Positions 34,801-44,000 are shown, counted from the stretch's first letter. The stretch: DNA of 64,000 bases from Peptococcaceae bacterium (GCA_023512435.1 JAILZP010000006.1:51268-115267), one strand, 5' to 3'. Program-made: numbers and translations. Notes: generated from the sequence alone by a model not told the origin.

Positions 34801-36245
34801 ATAAAGAACTCGCTCCCGGCCACCGGTACCGGACGGCGCCTGCCGCCGGAATCCGGTTCGCCCAGTTCGTTCTTCAGGCACTCCATCCGGGTGACCCGGC
34901 CGTTCTCGCCGTGGAAAGCCTTGGGGCTGGTCAGCATGGTGAATACCACGCCTTCTTCCTTGGCCTCGTGTATTTCTTCAGGGAGCGCCGTTATCTCGTT
35001 CTCGGTCCGTCGGTACACAATGTGCACCGATTCCGCCCCGAGGCGCAGCGCCGTCCTGGCGCAGTCCATGGCGGTGTTGCCGCCGCCTATGACGGCTACC
35101 TTCTTGCCTATTTCGACTTTGTCTCCCAGGGCCACCTTTCTCAAAAACTCAACCCCGTGGATAACCCCGGAAAGGTTTTCGCCCTCCACGTTCAGGCTGG
35201 TGCCCCGGTGGGCGCCGATGCCTACAAACACCGCCGAGTAGCCGCTGTCCAGCAGCCCCTGAATGGTAATGTCCCTGCCCAGGCGGGTGTTGTACCTGAT
35301 CTCCACTCCCAGCCTGGCGATCAGTTCAATCTCCAGGTCAACCCATTTCTTGGGCAGCCGGTATTCGGGTATGCCCACCCTCATCATCCCGCCGCCCACG
35401 GGAAGGGCCTCGAACACGGTAACTCCATACCCTCTCCTGGCCAGCTGGTAGGCCGCCGAAAGCCCGGCGGGGCCTGCGCCGACAACCGCTACGCGCTGGT
35501 CCCTCTTTTCCGCTATTTCCGGAAGCGGAAGTTCATTCAGATTATTATAAGCGTAATCAGCGGCAACACGTTTTAGCTGCATTATATTTACCGGTTCGTC
35601 AACCGACCCCCGGTGGCAGGCGGTCTGGCAGGGATGGGTGCAGACCCTTCCGCAGGCGGCCGGAAATGGGTTGTCCCGGTAGACCATTTGCCAGGCCTCG
35701 GTCAATTTGCCTTTTTTGACAAGCTGAACATACCCCTGGGCGTTGACCCCCGCCGGGCAGGCGGCCCGGCAGGGAGGCGTCCCGGCCTTGTCAATGGCGA
35801 AGGCGTTGGGATATGCCTGGGCATAGGGCTTGTAAACGGCCTTGCGTTTGTCCAGGCACTGGTTGAACTGGTTTTCCACCTCCACCGGGCAGGCGTTGGC
35901 ACAGTCGTTGCAGCCCTTGCACCGGTCAACGTCGATGTAGCGTGCCCGCTGCCTTATTTTGACCTTGAAATTCCCGGGTTCGCCCTCGACATCCAGAATT
36001 TCCGAGCAGGTGTACGTTTTGACGTTGAGGTGTCTCCCGCACTCAACCAGCTTTGGAGACAGAATGCACATTGAGCAGTCGTTGGTGGGAAATGTCTTGT
36101 CCAGCATGGGCATTGTCCCGCCGATTGCCGGCGAACTTTCCACCAGGTGCACATAAAAGCCGGATTCGGCCAAATCCAGGGAAGCCTGGATACCGGCAAT
36201 ACCGGCGCCCACCACCATGACCGCGCCAACTTTTTCAGTACTCAT
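31812..36245 (-). CDS. hdrA: HdrA-like flavoprotein with inserted GltD/NfnB NAD(P)H module (HdrA2)
   Basis: The protein is 1477 residues, about 460 longer than its two paralogues here. Residues 1-157 are an HdrA FAD start (VMVVGAGIAGIQASLDLAE) with one ferredoxin motif (CKGCNDCANACP). Residues about 158-632 are a whole GltD/NfnB-like unit: N-terminal Fe-S cysteines (CRAACPAG, CGRVCTHPCQTAC), FAD site VAVVGAGPAGLSAAYQL at 252-268 and NAD(P)H site VAVIGGGNTAMDCARTAL at 393-410, with YRR at 420-422. HdrA sequence then resumes (CLNCGICSECLECERAC) and continues with VFVCNCGINIGG, a further FAD site and two C-terminal ferredoxin motifs. It could let NAD(P)H feed MetFV directly. ATG follows an ACGGATGTGAT site. 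Confidence 0.92.
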   Translation of the reverse strand: MSTEKVGAVMVVGAGIAGIQASLDLAESGFYVHLVESSPAIGGTMPMLDKTFPTNDCSMCILSPKLVECGRHLNVKTYTCSEILDVEGEPGNFKVKIRQRARYIDVDRCKGCNDCANACPVEVENQFNQCLDKRKAVYKPYAQAYPNAFAIDKAGTPPCRAACPAGVNAQGYVQLVKKGKLTEAWQMVYRDNPFPAACGRVCTHPCQTACHRGSVDEPVNIMQLKRVAADYAYNNLNELPLPEIAEKRDQRVAVVGAGPAGLSAAYQLARRGYGVTVFEALPVGGGMMRVGIPEYRLPKKWVDLEIELIARLGVEIRYNTRLGRDITIQGLLDSGYSAVFVGIGAHRGTSLNVEGENLSGVIHGVEFLRKVALGDKVEIGKKVAVIGGGNTAMDCARTALRLGAESVHIVYRRTENEITALPEEIHEAKEEGVVFTMLTSPKAFHGENGRVTRMECLKNELGEPDSGGRRRPVPVAGSEFFIDVDTVILAVGQQPDTASLDGSGLDLGRGNVISVDAETLATPIPGVFAGGDAVTGPKTVIEAIAAGKTAAESIDRYLQGRDLKENRKFGVPGEEIAPFRFEREKIAQLSAPPVSLAGPAERSASFVEVSAGYTAEQAVQEAERCLNCGICSECLECERACLSGAVRHDMQDGIIEIEVGSVILCPGFEKYDASRLFYYGYGKFPNVLTSLEFERILSASGPFQGHLVRPYDRKEPKKIAWIQCVGSRNVREDHGYCSSVCCMYAVKEAVIAKEHSADPLETTIFFMDMRTYGKGFEKYYDRAREEHGVRFVRSRIFAVEQVENESKNLVIRYSDEDGAIHTEEFDLVVLSVGMQPNEAVKQLGEKLGVDLNRYGFAEPAALTGVETNRPGIYVAGSFAGPKDIPETVMQASAAAGASQSLLAGSRGTLVKEKEYPPEKDVSGQEPRIGVFVCNCGINIGGVVKVPEVVETAKKLPNVVYAGEYLYVCSQDSQANVRQIIEEHGLNRVVVASCSPRTHKPLFQETMMEAGLNRYLFEMANIRDQCSWVHQNEPEKATEKAKDLVKMAVAKAALLSPIHQQPVGVTKSALVIGGGVAGMNSALSLAEQGFRVCLVEKSDSLGGIAGRIRAGLKGEDVRAYLEELTGRVKENPSIKVLTGTEVRDVKGYLGNFVTTLTNGEEVQHGIAIIAIGGEEYKPVEYLYGRNDRVMTQLELGEAIASGDARVTGAKNIVLIQCVGSREPGRPYCSRVCCTKSMRLALEIKDKNPGANVFVLYRDIRTYGFFEDLYTEARRKGVIFVRYSLDRKPLVEDAGGGLRVTVTDHVLGQPLVIDADVVGLAAAILPAPDSRKMNELFKVPLNEDGFFLEAHMKLRPVDFASEGIFMAGLAHGPKNIEENIAQARAAAGRAATVLSKEKLESHGVVAVVDPKKCAACLTCVRLCPYGAPKIKDYAAGIETVLCQGCGTCAGECPNKAITLQGYNDKMYMSMVKGLCKEVG

Positions 36246-36295
36246 TTTTTATCACATCCGTTCTCTTTTGTTCAAACCACCAGAGAACAAACGGC

Positions 36296-37552
36296 CTACT
36301 TCTTTTCCGGAAGGATAAGCGCACGCTCCATCAGGGTGCACATGTGCATGTTCTTGGACTTGCCCTTGGTGTCGGGGTACCACTTGTTCAGATCGTTGAA
36401 CTGGTCGATGCAGTTGTGACAGGGCACGATGACTATTTCGGCCCCGGTGGCCATGACCTGGTCCACCTTCCTCTTGCCCTTCCTCTTGCGGTACTCGTTG
36501 AACTCCGGCATGGCCATGCCGCCTCCGCCGGCCCCGCAGCAGTAGTTCATCTTGCCGTTGGGGTTCATGTCCACGAAGTTTTTCACGAAGCTCCGGATCA
36601 GTTCCCGCGCTTCCTTGTACATTCCTTCCTTGCGGGCGGTGTTGCAGGGGTCGTGGTAGGTGACCACCTCGGTGATGGCGTTGGGGTCGAGCTTTAGCCT
36701 GCCCTCCTTGACCAGCTCGTTCAGCAGGTCAACGATGTGGCGGATGGGGTACTGCCGTCCCTTCCAGTAGGTCCTGAAGCCCCAGCGCATGGACCGGAAG
36801 GCGTGGCCGCACTCGGTGACGATGAACTGCTCGCAGCCGAGACGGTCGCACTCTTCCCACACCGGCATCGAAATGGCAAGGAAATCGTCTTCCTGGCCGG
36901 TAAACAGGGCGATGTTGGTGGCGTCCCAGCGCTTGGTGCTGATGGTGTAGTCGATGCCGGCGGCGTAGAATATTTTCAGCGTGGTCTGGAGCTCCTGGGG
37001 ATAGTACTTGATGTCCCTGGCGTTGAAGCCGTAAAAGTATTTGGCCCCTTTCTTGTTCAGGGGGATCCTGTAGTCCGGGTCGTCCAGCTCGGCCTGCAGC
37101 TCCTCCTGGATCCAGTCCAGGGTCTCCTCGTAGTCCTCCTGGCCGACGTTCATCTGGTTGCCGGACTCGATGTGCTCCCGGGCGATGGTCTGCAGGTAGC
37201 CGGGGATCTTGTCCTTGTCCCAGGTGCCGCGCAGGCTGCGCACGATGGCGGCCATGTTGATGTTCATGGGGCACTCGATGGTGCAGCGCTCGCACATGGT
37301 GCAGTACCAGATGTACGGATCGGACCAAACCTCATCTTCCATGCCCAGCAGGACCTTGCGCAGGAACTTGCGGGGGTCCTGGTTTTCATGGATGTCAGAG
37401 TATGGGCAGCCGGCCGTGCACATACCGCAGGCCAGGCACTGGGTGAAGTCGAAATTTTTAACCAGTCCGGCCACTTTGTCCCGGAATCCCGGATTGAGAT
37501 TCGACGCCTGGATGGCTTCAATGGCCTTGCCGGTTTCAATGGCATTTTCCAT
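36296..37552 (-). CDS. HdrD/HdrCB-fusion-like iron-sulfur protein
   Basis: The protein is 418 residues. The N-terminal part has two ferredoxin motifs (CLACGMCTAGCP near residue 40 and CTMCERCTIECP near 85), like HdrC. The C-terminal part has HdrB-like cysteine motifs: VTECGHAFRS, YHDPCNTARKEG, YCCGAGGGGMAMPE and VPCHNCIDQFN. It thus resembles HdrD, DsrK and HmcF, where HdrC and HdrB are one chain. It is the only HdrB-type partner in this block, so it may serve HdrA2, HdrA3 or both. ATG follows GGGGAGGAG. It lies 50 nt upstream of hdrA2 in the transcript and is separated from flxA by a repeat-filled gap. Confidence 0.87.
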   Translation of the reverse strand: MENAIETGKAIEAIQASNLNPGFRDKVAGLVKNFDFTQCLACGMCTAGCPYSDIHENQDPRKFLRKVLLGMEDEVWSDPYIWYCTMCERCTIECPMNINMAAIVRSLRGTWDKDKIPGYLQTIAREHIESGNQMNVGQEDYEETLDWIQEELQAELDDPDYRIPLNKKGAKYFYGFNARDIKYYPQELQTTLKIFYAAGIDYTISTKRWDATNIALFTGQEDDFLAISMPVWEECDRLGCEQFIVTECGHAFRSMRWGFRTYWKGRQYPIRHIVDLLNELVKEGRLKLDPNAITEVVTYHDPCNTARKEGMYKEARELIRSFVKNFVDMNPNGKMNYCCGAGGGGMAMPEFNEYRKRKGKRKVDQVMATGAEIVIVPCHNCIDQFNDLNKWYPDTKGKSKNMHMCTLMERALILPEKK

Positions 37553-37580
37553 AAGTTGATGCTCCTCCCCTCATTCGTAC

Positions 37581-37747
37581 GGGAATTTGGAACCAGGAAT
37601 TGGGAATTGGGGAATCCCTTTCCTTATCCTAAGTCCTGTTCCATCGTTTTCAGCCCTTATTCACACACTGTTTTGGATTCGGGATCGGGAATTGGGGAAC
37701 CCCAGGCCCCACCAATCCCTAATCCCCGATCCCTAATCACTGACCCT
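37581..37747. repeat. G-rich/C-rich inverted repeat between flxA and the HdrD-like gene
   Basis: G-rich units (GGGAATTGGGGAATCCC at 37601-37618 and GGATTCGGGATCGGG at 37675-37690) face C-rich units (AATCCCTAATCCCCGATCCC at 37714-37733). The latter two can pair over about 22 bases into an imperfect hairpin. The array covers most of the 193-nt gap. No gene is present in it. Confidence 0.7.
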
Positions 37748-38588
37748 AATACTCATTCGGAAGCTGGTTCAATTCCGCCTTGGTGAACACCGGGCCGTCC
37801 TTGCAGACGTACTTGTTGCCCACGTTGCAGCGGCCGCACATGCCGATGCCGCACTTCATGCGGTTTTCCAGCGACATGATGATCTGTTCCGGCTTGAACC
37901 CAAGGGCCTCCAGTTCGGGCATGGTGAACTTGATCATCACCGGGGGCCCGCAGATGATGGCCACGGCGTTCTCCGAACTTGGGGCCACCTCCTTGGTCAC
38001 CGCCGGGACGAAGCCCACCTTCCTGGTCCAGCCGTCCACCGGGCGGTCGATGGTGCACACCAGGTCTATGTCGGACCGCTGGTCCCACTGGTCCAGCTCA
38101 TCCTTGTAAAGGAGCAGGCCGGGGTTCCTGGCTCCGTAGATGACGGTCAGCCTGCCGTAGTCCCCCCGGTGCCCGGGCTCCAGTATATAGGTGATCAGCG
38201 ACCTTAAGGTGGTGAAGGCGAAACCGCCGCCGATGATCACTATATTCTTGCCCTTCATCTGTTCCACCGGGTAGTAGTTGCCCAGGGGCCCCCGCACGCC
38301 GGCGATGGTGCCCTCCTCCATCAGGTGCAGGGCGGTGGACACCACGCCCACCTTGGCCACCGAGAACTTGAGGAAGCCCGGCTCGGTGGGCGACGAGGCT
38401 ATGCCGAAGGGGGCCTCGCCCTTGCCGAACACGCAGACCTCGGCGAACTGGCCCGGCATGTATGGAAAGCTCTTCTCGTCCTCCTCGCTGAGGAACTGGA
38501 AGGTGAAGGTGTGGATGAGCTTGTCTTCTGTTTCGGTGAAATTCTTGACCAGCTTCATCGGGAGCGGCAGATACGGGTTTCTTTGCAT
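37746..38588 (-). CDS. flxA: FlxA-like FAD/NAD(P)H-binding oxidoreductase subunit
   Basis: The protein is 280 residues. It has a ferredoxin-reductase fold: an FAD domain (residues 1 to about 105, with YMPGQFAEV, PFGIASSP and GPLGNYYP), an NAD(P)H domain (NIVIIGGGFAFTTLRSL, IICGPPVMI) and a C-terminal [2Fe-2S] motif at Cys246/251/254/262 (CGIGMCGRC). This is the layout of FlxA, sulfhydrogenase gamma and AsrB. FlxA admits NAD(P)H electrons to the FlxABCD-HdrABC complex described in Desulfovibrio. Its ATG shares one base with the flxB stop (TAATG). Confidence 0.88.
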   Translation of the reverse strand: MQRNPYLPLPMKLVKNFTETEDKLIHTFTFQFLSEEDEKSFPYMPGQFAEVCVFGKGEAPFGIASSPTEPGFLKFSVAKVGVVSTALHLMEEGTIAGVRGPLGNYYPVEQMKGKNIVIIGGGFAFTTLRSLITYILEPGHRGDYGRLTVIYGARNPGLLLYKDELDQWDQRSDIDLVCTIDRPVDGWTRKVGFVPAVTKEVAPSSENAVAIICGPPVMIKFTMPELEALGFKPEQIIMSLENRMKCGIGMCGRCNVGNKYVCKDGPVFTKAELNQLPNEY

Positions 38589-39604
38589 TATTTATCCGAC
38601 CTCCCTTCCCCCTGGATGTCCGCCAGTATTTCACGGATGTCCAGATTAACGGGACAGTTTTTGATGCACCTGCCGCAGCCCACGCAGGCCGTCGCGTTGA
38701 AATTGTCCACAAAGTACTTGAACTTGTGCATCACCCGCTGGCGCATGCGCTCCTTCCCGCCGGGGCGCGGGTTGTGGCCCGACCCGTGCAGGGTGAAGAG
38801 GGGGAACATGCAGGAGTCCCAGTTTCTCACCCGGCAGCCGTTGCAGTCCACCGCCTCGTCCACGATGTCGAAACAGTGGCAGGTGGGGCAGGAATAGGTG
38901 CAGGCGGCGCAGCCCAGGCACTTCTCGTGGAAACGCTCCCAGATGGGATCGTAGAAATTGGCGTCCAGCCTGGCCTTCAGGCCCTCGATATTGACCCTGC
39001 AGGCCACCTCGGCGGAATCCCGGGCCTTGGCCGCGGCGGCCTTCTGTTCTTCGCCGGCCGCGCTCAGTCCCAGGCCTGCGGCCAGGGCCCCGCCCTTTTC
39101 ACTAACCGGCTCCACCAGGTACGCGTCCCCGATATCGGTGAGCATGATGTCCAGGCCGGCCTTGTCGAAGGGGCCGGTGCCCATGGAGGTGCAGAAGCAG
39201 GTGCCGGCCGGCTCAAGGCAGGCCATACCCACCAGCAGGGTGTTTTCCCTCCTGGTCAGGTAATACGGGTCCCGGAACTTGTCGTTATTGAAGACGTTGT
39301 CCAGCAGCAAAAGGCTTTTGGCGTCGCAGGGGCGAATCCCGAAGACCACTTTTTTGCCGCTGTCGATGCATTCCTCCAGCTTGGCTCCTTCCCCGGTCAT
39401 ATTGTAGCAGAACAGCTTTTCAGACTGAGGGAAAAGGACCCCCTTGGGAGGGATTTTGCTGTTCACGTATCCGAAGCAGGCCTCGCTGCCGGACTTGATT
39501 TTTTTGTACAGCGAGTAGGCGCCCTCTTTCACCGGGGCATACACCTCGTACTCGGACATCAGCTTATCCAGCAGGCCAGGCAAATCATTCTTGGCTATAA
39601 TCAT
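38588..39604 (-). CDS. flxB: FlxB-like 4Fe-4S dicluster subunit
   Basis: The protein is 338 residues from the ATG at 39604; a GTG three codons upstream is possible but its ribosome binding site is too close. The N-terminal half resembles the AsrA/sulfhydrogenase-beta type (VKEGAYSLYKKI, FGIRPCDAKSLLLLD). The C-terminal half has two [4Fe-4S] motifs: CLGCAACTYSCPTCHC and CVGCGRCIKNCP. It would carry electrons between FlxA and the rest of the complex. The TAATG junction with flxA and the 10-nt gap to flxC mark one operon. Confidence 0.85.
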   Translation of the reverse strand: MIIAKNDLPGLLDKLMSEYEVYAPVKEGAYSLYKKIKSGSEACFGYVNSKIPPKGVLFPQSEKLFCYNMTGEGAKLEECIDSGKKVVFGIRPCDAKSLLLLDNVFNNDKFRDPYYLTRRENTLLVGMACLEPAGTCFCTSMGTGPFDKAGLDIMLTDIGDAYLVEPVSEKGGALAAGLGLSAAGEEQKAAAAKARDSAEVACRVNIEGLKARLDANFYDPIWERFHEKCLGCAACTYSCPTCHCFDIVDEAVDCNGCRVRNWDSCMFPLFTLHGSGHNPRPGGKERMRQRVMHKFKYFVDNFNATACVGCGRCIKNCPVNLDIREILADIQGEGRSDK

Positions 39605-39614
39605 CCTTTTCACC

Positions 39615-40568
39615 TCACTCCTTCACCAGGAAAGGTTGCGGGTCGTCGGCTTTGAATTCGGACAGGGCCGGTTTCTCATCCAGGCTCACGCCGGCTTCGT
39701 GGCCGAACAACTCCTTGACTTCCTTGACCATTTTACGGGTCATGCCGCGCAGGTTTATGCCCATGGGGCAGGCCCGGTCGCAGGCGCCGCAGTCCGCGCA
39801 GCGTCCGGCGCTGTGGAATACCCGCCCGGCCTGGAACATGATGTTGTCGTCCACGTCGGGGGTCTTTTTGATCCACACCGGCGTTGAGCAGTCCACGAAG
39901 CACTCGGTGCAGTAGCACATCGGGCAGGCGTTGCGGCAGGCGTAGCACCGGATGCACCTGGAGAACTCGGCGGCCAGGGCGGCCCTGCGCTCCGCCGGGG
40001 AAAGGGCCTCGAAGGCGGCCACGTCGGCGAAGGTGTCTTCGGGCTTGGCCGGGACCGGTTCGCCCGCCAGCATGTCGTAGATCACCGGATTCCCGTGGCG
40101 GCAGACCTTGCAGGTGTCGTGGCAGAGGTCGGAAAGCTTCACTTCCCTGGCGAAGCCCTTGCCCTTGAGCACCAGGGCGTCGCCCTTGTCCTCCACTTCC
40201 AGAACCTCCCGGCCGTCCACGGCCTCTTCCACTTTGAACCGGTCAATCATGCCGGAGCAGGGAACCCCTATGACATACAGGTTGTCACGGTTAATCTGGT
40301 TTTCCTGGATCAGGGTGACGATGGACCGCGCGTCGCAGCCCTTGGCCACCACGGCCACCTTGCCCTCCCGCTTGCGCAGGTAGTTGGCCAGGTTGTTCTC
40401 GCAGGTATAGTCCCAGGTCAGCGCGGCGGCCTCCTCGGGCTTCCTGATAAAGCAGGGCGTGCTGCGCAGGGGCAGGCTGCCCTTGGCAAACCCCACCACC
40501 AGGTCGACCTTCTTCTCCTCCAGCAGTTTTTTTGCTGCGTCCCTTATCGCCTGAGCTAGCTTTGACAT
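39615..40568 (-). CDS. flxC: FlxC-like 4Fe-4S ferredoxin/F420-hydrogenase-beta-like subunit
   Basis: The protein is 317 residues from the ATG at 40568, which lies inside the last codons of mvhD2 (13-bp overlap). The N-terminal region has KGCDARSIVTLIQE and VPCSGMIDRF, which recall the F420-hydrogenase beta/CoB-reductase type of domain. Cysteine motifs are CHDTCKVCRHG, CIRCYACRNACPMCYCTEC and CADCGACDRACPMG. It matches the extra dicluster subunit of Flx complexes. Assignment of the FlxB and FlxC names between the two ferredoxin-type genes is by resemblance only. Confidence 0.8.
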   Translation of the reverse strand: MSKLAQAIRDAAKKLLEEKKVDLVVGFAKGSLPLRSTPCFIRKPEEAAALTWDYTCENNLANYLRKREGKVAVVAKGCDARSIVTLIQENQINRDNLYVIGVPCSGMIDRFKVEEAVDGREVLEVEDKGDALVLKGKGFAREVKLSDLCHDTCKVCRHGNPVIYDMLAGEPVPAKPEDTFADVAAFEALSPAERRAALAAEFSRCIRCYACRNACPMCYCTECFVDCSTPVWIKKTPDVDDNIMFQAGRVFHSAGRCADCGACDRACPMGINLRGMTRKMVKEVKELFGHEAGVSLDEKPALSEFKADDPQPFLVKE

Positions 40569-41002
40569 CCGCAACAACACCCCGTTTCCCGGCTGGGAGC
40601 CAACCCCTTGTTCGGCCCCAGTTTCTTGACCTTGTCGGTTACTTCCTTGACCAGTTCGGCGAACCGGCCGCCCTCGGCGGCGGACACCCAGGCGAAGTTG
40701 ACCCGGTCCCCGTCCACGCCGATGTATTCCATCAAACTCTTCAAGAGAGCGAACTTCCTTCTGGCCACCAGGTTGCCACTAACATAGTGGCAGTCGCCGG
40801 GGTGTCACCCGGAGGTGAGCACGCCGTCCGCCCCGTTCTTGATGGCCGACATGATAAACAGAGGGTTTATCCGGCCCGAGCAGGGGATGCGGACCACGCG
40901 GATATTGGGCGGGTACTGGATCCGGCTCACGCCGGCCAGGTCGGCCCCCGCGTAGCTGCACCAGTTGCACAGAAAGGCGACTATTTTCGGTTCCCATTCC
41001 AT
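40556..41002 (-). CDS. mvhD: MvhD/FlxD-like electron-transfer subunit, selenocysteine at residue 66 (UGA readthrough)
   Basis: Read through the in-frame TGA at 40807-40805, the protein is 148 residues from an ATG with GGGAGGG upstream. Before the TGA it reads [17 protein letters not shown] and ends ADGVLTSG; after it [17 protein letters not shown] continues the family consensus GCHPGDCHY, so the UGA stands at the Cys. A perfect 8-bp hairpin (UGCCACUA/UAGUGGCA) with loop UGU follows, its loop at +21 to +23 after the UGA. In the paralogue at 31358 residue 66 is Cys and residue 15 is the UGA; here residue 15 is Cys. The protein should carry a [2Fe-2S] cluster and link FlxABC to HdrA3. The stop overlaps flxC. 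Confidence 0.9.
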
Positions 41003-41023
41003 TACCTATCCCTCCCCCTGTTG

Positions 41024-44000
41024 CTATATCGCGCCGATCATGGCCATAATCTGTTCGTTGGTGCAACCCTTGATATTCAGGGCCCCGCAGCGGCAGGAGG
41101 AAGAGCAGGCTCCACAGCCCTTGCAGAGGGCCTCGTTGACTACGGCCACCTTTTCAGCCTGGTCCACGGCGATGGCCTTGGCCGGACATACCGATTCACA
41201 GACCCCGCATCCTGCGCACTTCTTCTTGTTGACCACGGCGCATTTGCCTTCCACGGCGATTGATTCCTTTGCCAGCACTGTGCAGGCCCTGGCCACGGCG
41301 GCCTTGGCCTGGGCGATGTTCTCCTCCAGGTTCTTGGGACCGTGGGCCAATCCGCACATGAACACTCCGTCGGTGCCGAAGTCCACCGGGCGCAGCTTCA
41401 GGTGCGCCTCCAGGAAGAAACCCTCCTGGTTCAGGGGGACCTTGAAGAATTTCGAGAGCTGGCTGTTCTCGGCCGGCACGATGGCGGCGGCCAGCCCCAC
41501 CACGTCGGCGTCGATGACCACCGGCACGCCCAGGACGTGGTCGGTGACGGTCACTTTCACCTTGTCGCCGCCGGCTTCCACCACGGGCTTGTTGTCCACG
41601 GCGTAGCGGATGAAAATGACTCCCTTGCGCCTGGCCTCGGTGTACAACTCCTCGTAGAACCCGTAGGTGCGGATGTCCCGGTAGAGGATGAACACGTTGG
41701 CATCGGGGTTGGCTTCCTTAATTTTCAGGGCCTGCTTGATGGACTTGGTGCAGCAGATCCGGCTGCAATACGGGCGATCCGGCTCCCGGGACCCCACGCA
41801 CTGGATGAACACGATGTTCCTGGCGCCGGCCAGTCTGCCCTCGGCCAGGTCCGACTCCAGCTCAAGCAGGGTCTTCACCCTGTCATTCTGTCCGTACAGG
41901 TATTCCTTGGGTTTGTATTCGTCGCCGCCGGTGGCGATGATGGTCACACCGTGCTGGATCTCCTCGCCGGTGGACAGCTTGGTCACGAAATTGCCCACGA
42001 ACCCGTGCACTTCGGCAATTTCCGCCCCGGTCCGGACCTTGATCCGTTCGTTGGACTTCACCCTGGAGGTCAGGTCGGCCAGGTAGGCCTGCACGTCCTC
42101 GCCCTTCATGCCGAAGCGGATGCGGTTGGCGATCCCGCCCAGGCGGTCGGATTTCTCCACCAGGTACACCTGGTACCCCTGGTCGGCCATGTTCAGGGCC
42201 GCGTTCATGCCGGACACGCCGCCGCCGATGACCAGGGCGTCGTGATTCATGCCCAGGCTTATGCCCTGGATGGGCTCCAGCAGGGCGGCCTTGTACACCG
42301 CCATCTTGACCAGGTCCTTGGCCTTCTCGGTGGCCTTTTCGGGCTCGCTCTGGTGCACCCAGGAGCACTGGTCCCGGATGTTGGCCATCTCGAAGAGGTT
42401 GGGGTTCAGACCGGCCTCTTTCAAGGTTTCCTGGAACATGGGCTCGTGGGTCCTGGGGCTGCAGGAAGCCACCACGATTCTGTTGAGGCCGTATTTCTCA
42501 ATGGCTTCCTTGATCTGGCCGGCGGTGTCCTGGGAGCAGGCGTACAGCTTTTCGTCGGCATACACCACGCCCGGCAGGGTCCTGGCGAACTCCACCACCT
42601 CGGGCACCCTGACCACGCTGCCGATGTTGATGCCGCAGTGGCATACGAACACGCCGGTGCGGATAATCTCCCCGGCCACGTCCTTTTCGGGCGGATACTC
42701 TTTCTTCTTCACCAGGGTGCCCCTGGCCCCGGAGAGGATGACCGAGGAATCGGCCGCGGCGGCGCTGGCCTGCATGACGGTCTCGGGAATGTCCCGGGGC
42801 CCGCTGAAGGCTCCGGCCACGTATATCCCCGGCCTGTTGGTGCCCACGCCGGTGAGGCTGGGAGGTTCGGCAAAGTTGAACCTGTTCAGGTCCACACCCA
42901 GCTTGCTGGCCAGTTCCACCATGTCCCCGGAGGGCTCAAGGCCTATGGAAAGGACCACCAGGTCGAACTCCTCGGTGGAAATTGACCCGTCCTCGTTGGC
43001 GTAGCGGATATTCAGGTTGCCGCTGCCGTCGGTCGCTTCGGTAACCTCGTATATCCTGGACCGGATGAAGCGCACTCCGTGCTCGTACCTGGCCCGGTCG
43101 TAGTATTTTTCAAACTCTTTGCCGTAGGTCCGCATGTCCATGAAGAAGACGGCGGTGTCCAGTTCATATGGCGTGTGTTCCTTGGCAATGACCGCCTCCT
43201 TGATGGCGTACATGCAGCATACCGACGAGCAGTAACCGTGTTCAAGCCTGCAGTTTCTGGAACCGACGCACTGTATCCAGGCGATTTTCCTGGGCTCCTT
43301 TTTATCGGAAGGCCGCACCAGGTGGCCGCCGAAGGGTCCCGATGCGCTTAGGATACGCTCGAACTCCAGGCTGGTCAGAACGTTCCGCAGCTTGCCGTAC
43401 CCATAGTAGAAAAGCTCCTGGGGCTGGAAGGCGTCGAATCCGGGAGCCAGGATCACCGACCCCACGTTCAGCTCCACGGTCTCGTTCTGCATGGAGTGGT
43501 CGATGGCGTTGGCCTGGCACGCCTCCACGCATTTGCCGCAGGAATCAGGCTTTTTCAGGTTGAGGCACCTCTTCGGGTCAATGGCATAGGCGTTCGGGTA
43601 GGCCTGGGCGTAGAGCTTGTAAATGGCTTTCCGCAAACCCAGGTTCTGGTTGAATTCATCCCGCACCTTGACCGGGCATGCCTCGGCGCAGGACCCGCAA
43701 CCCGTGCACTTTTCCGGATCCACGTAGCGGGCCTTTTTAAGAATGGTGGCGGTGAAATTGCCGGGATCGCCCTTTAAGTCCACAAGCTCGGAGTTGGTCA
43801 TGGTTTCGATGTTCAGGTGGCGCCCGCACTCAACCAGCTTTGGTGACAGGATGCACATGGAGCAGTCGTTGGTGGGGAACGTCTTGTCCAGCATTGGCAT
43901 GACTCCGCCAATGGCCGGCTTCTTTTCCACCAGGTAGACGTAGTAGCCGGATTCGGCCAGATCCAGGGACGCTTGTATGCCGGCAATACCAGAACCCAGC

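Noticed and set aside
40805..41002. Stand-alone 65-residue gene plus a separate 70-residue gene at 40556-40768
   Set aside because: They are two halves of one MvhD joined by a UGA with a SECIS-like hairpin; calling them a pseudogene or two genes ignores the perfect frame and conserved flanks.
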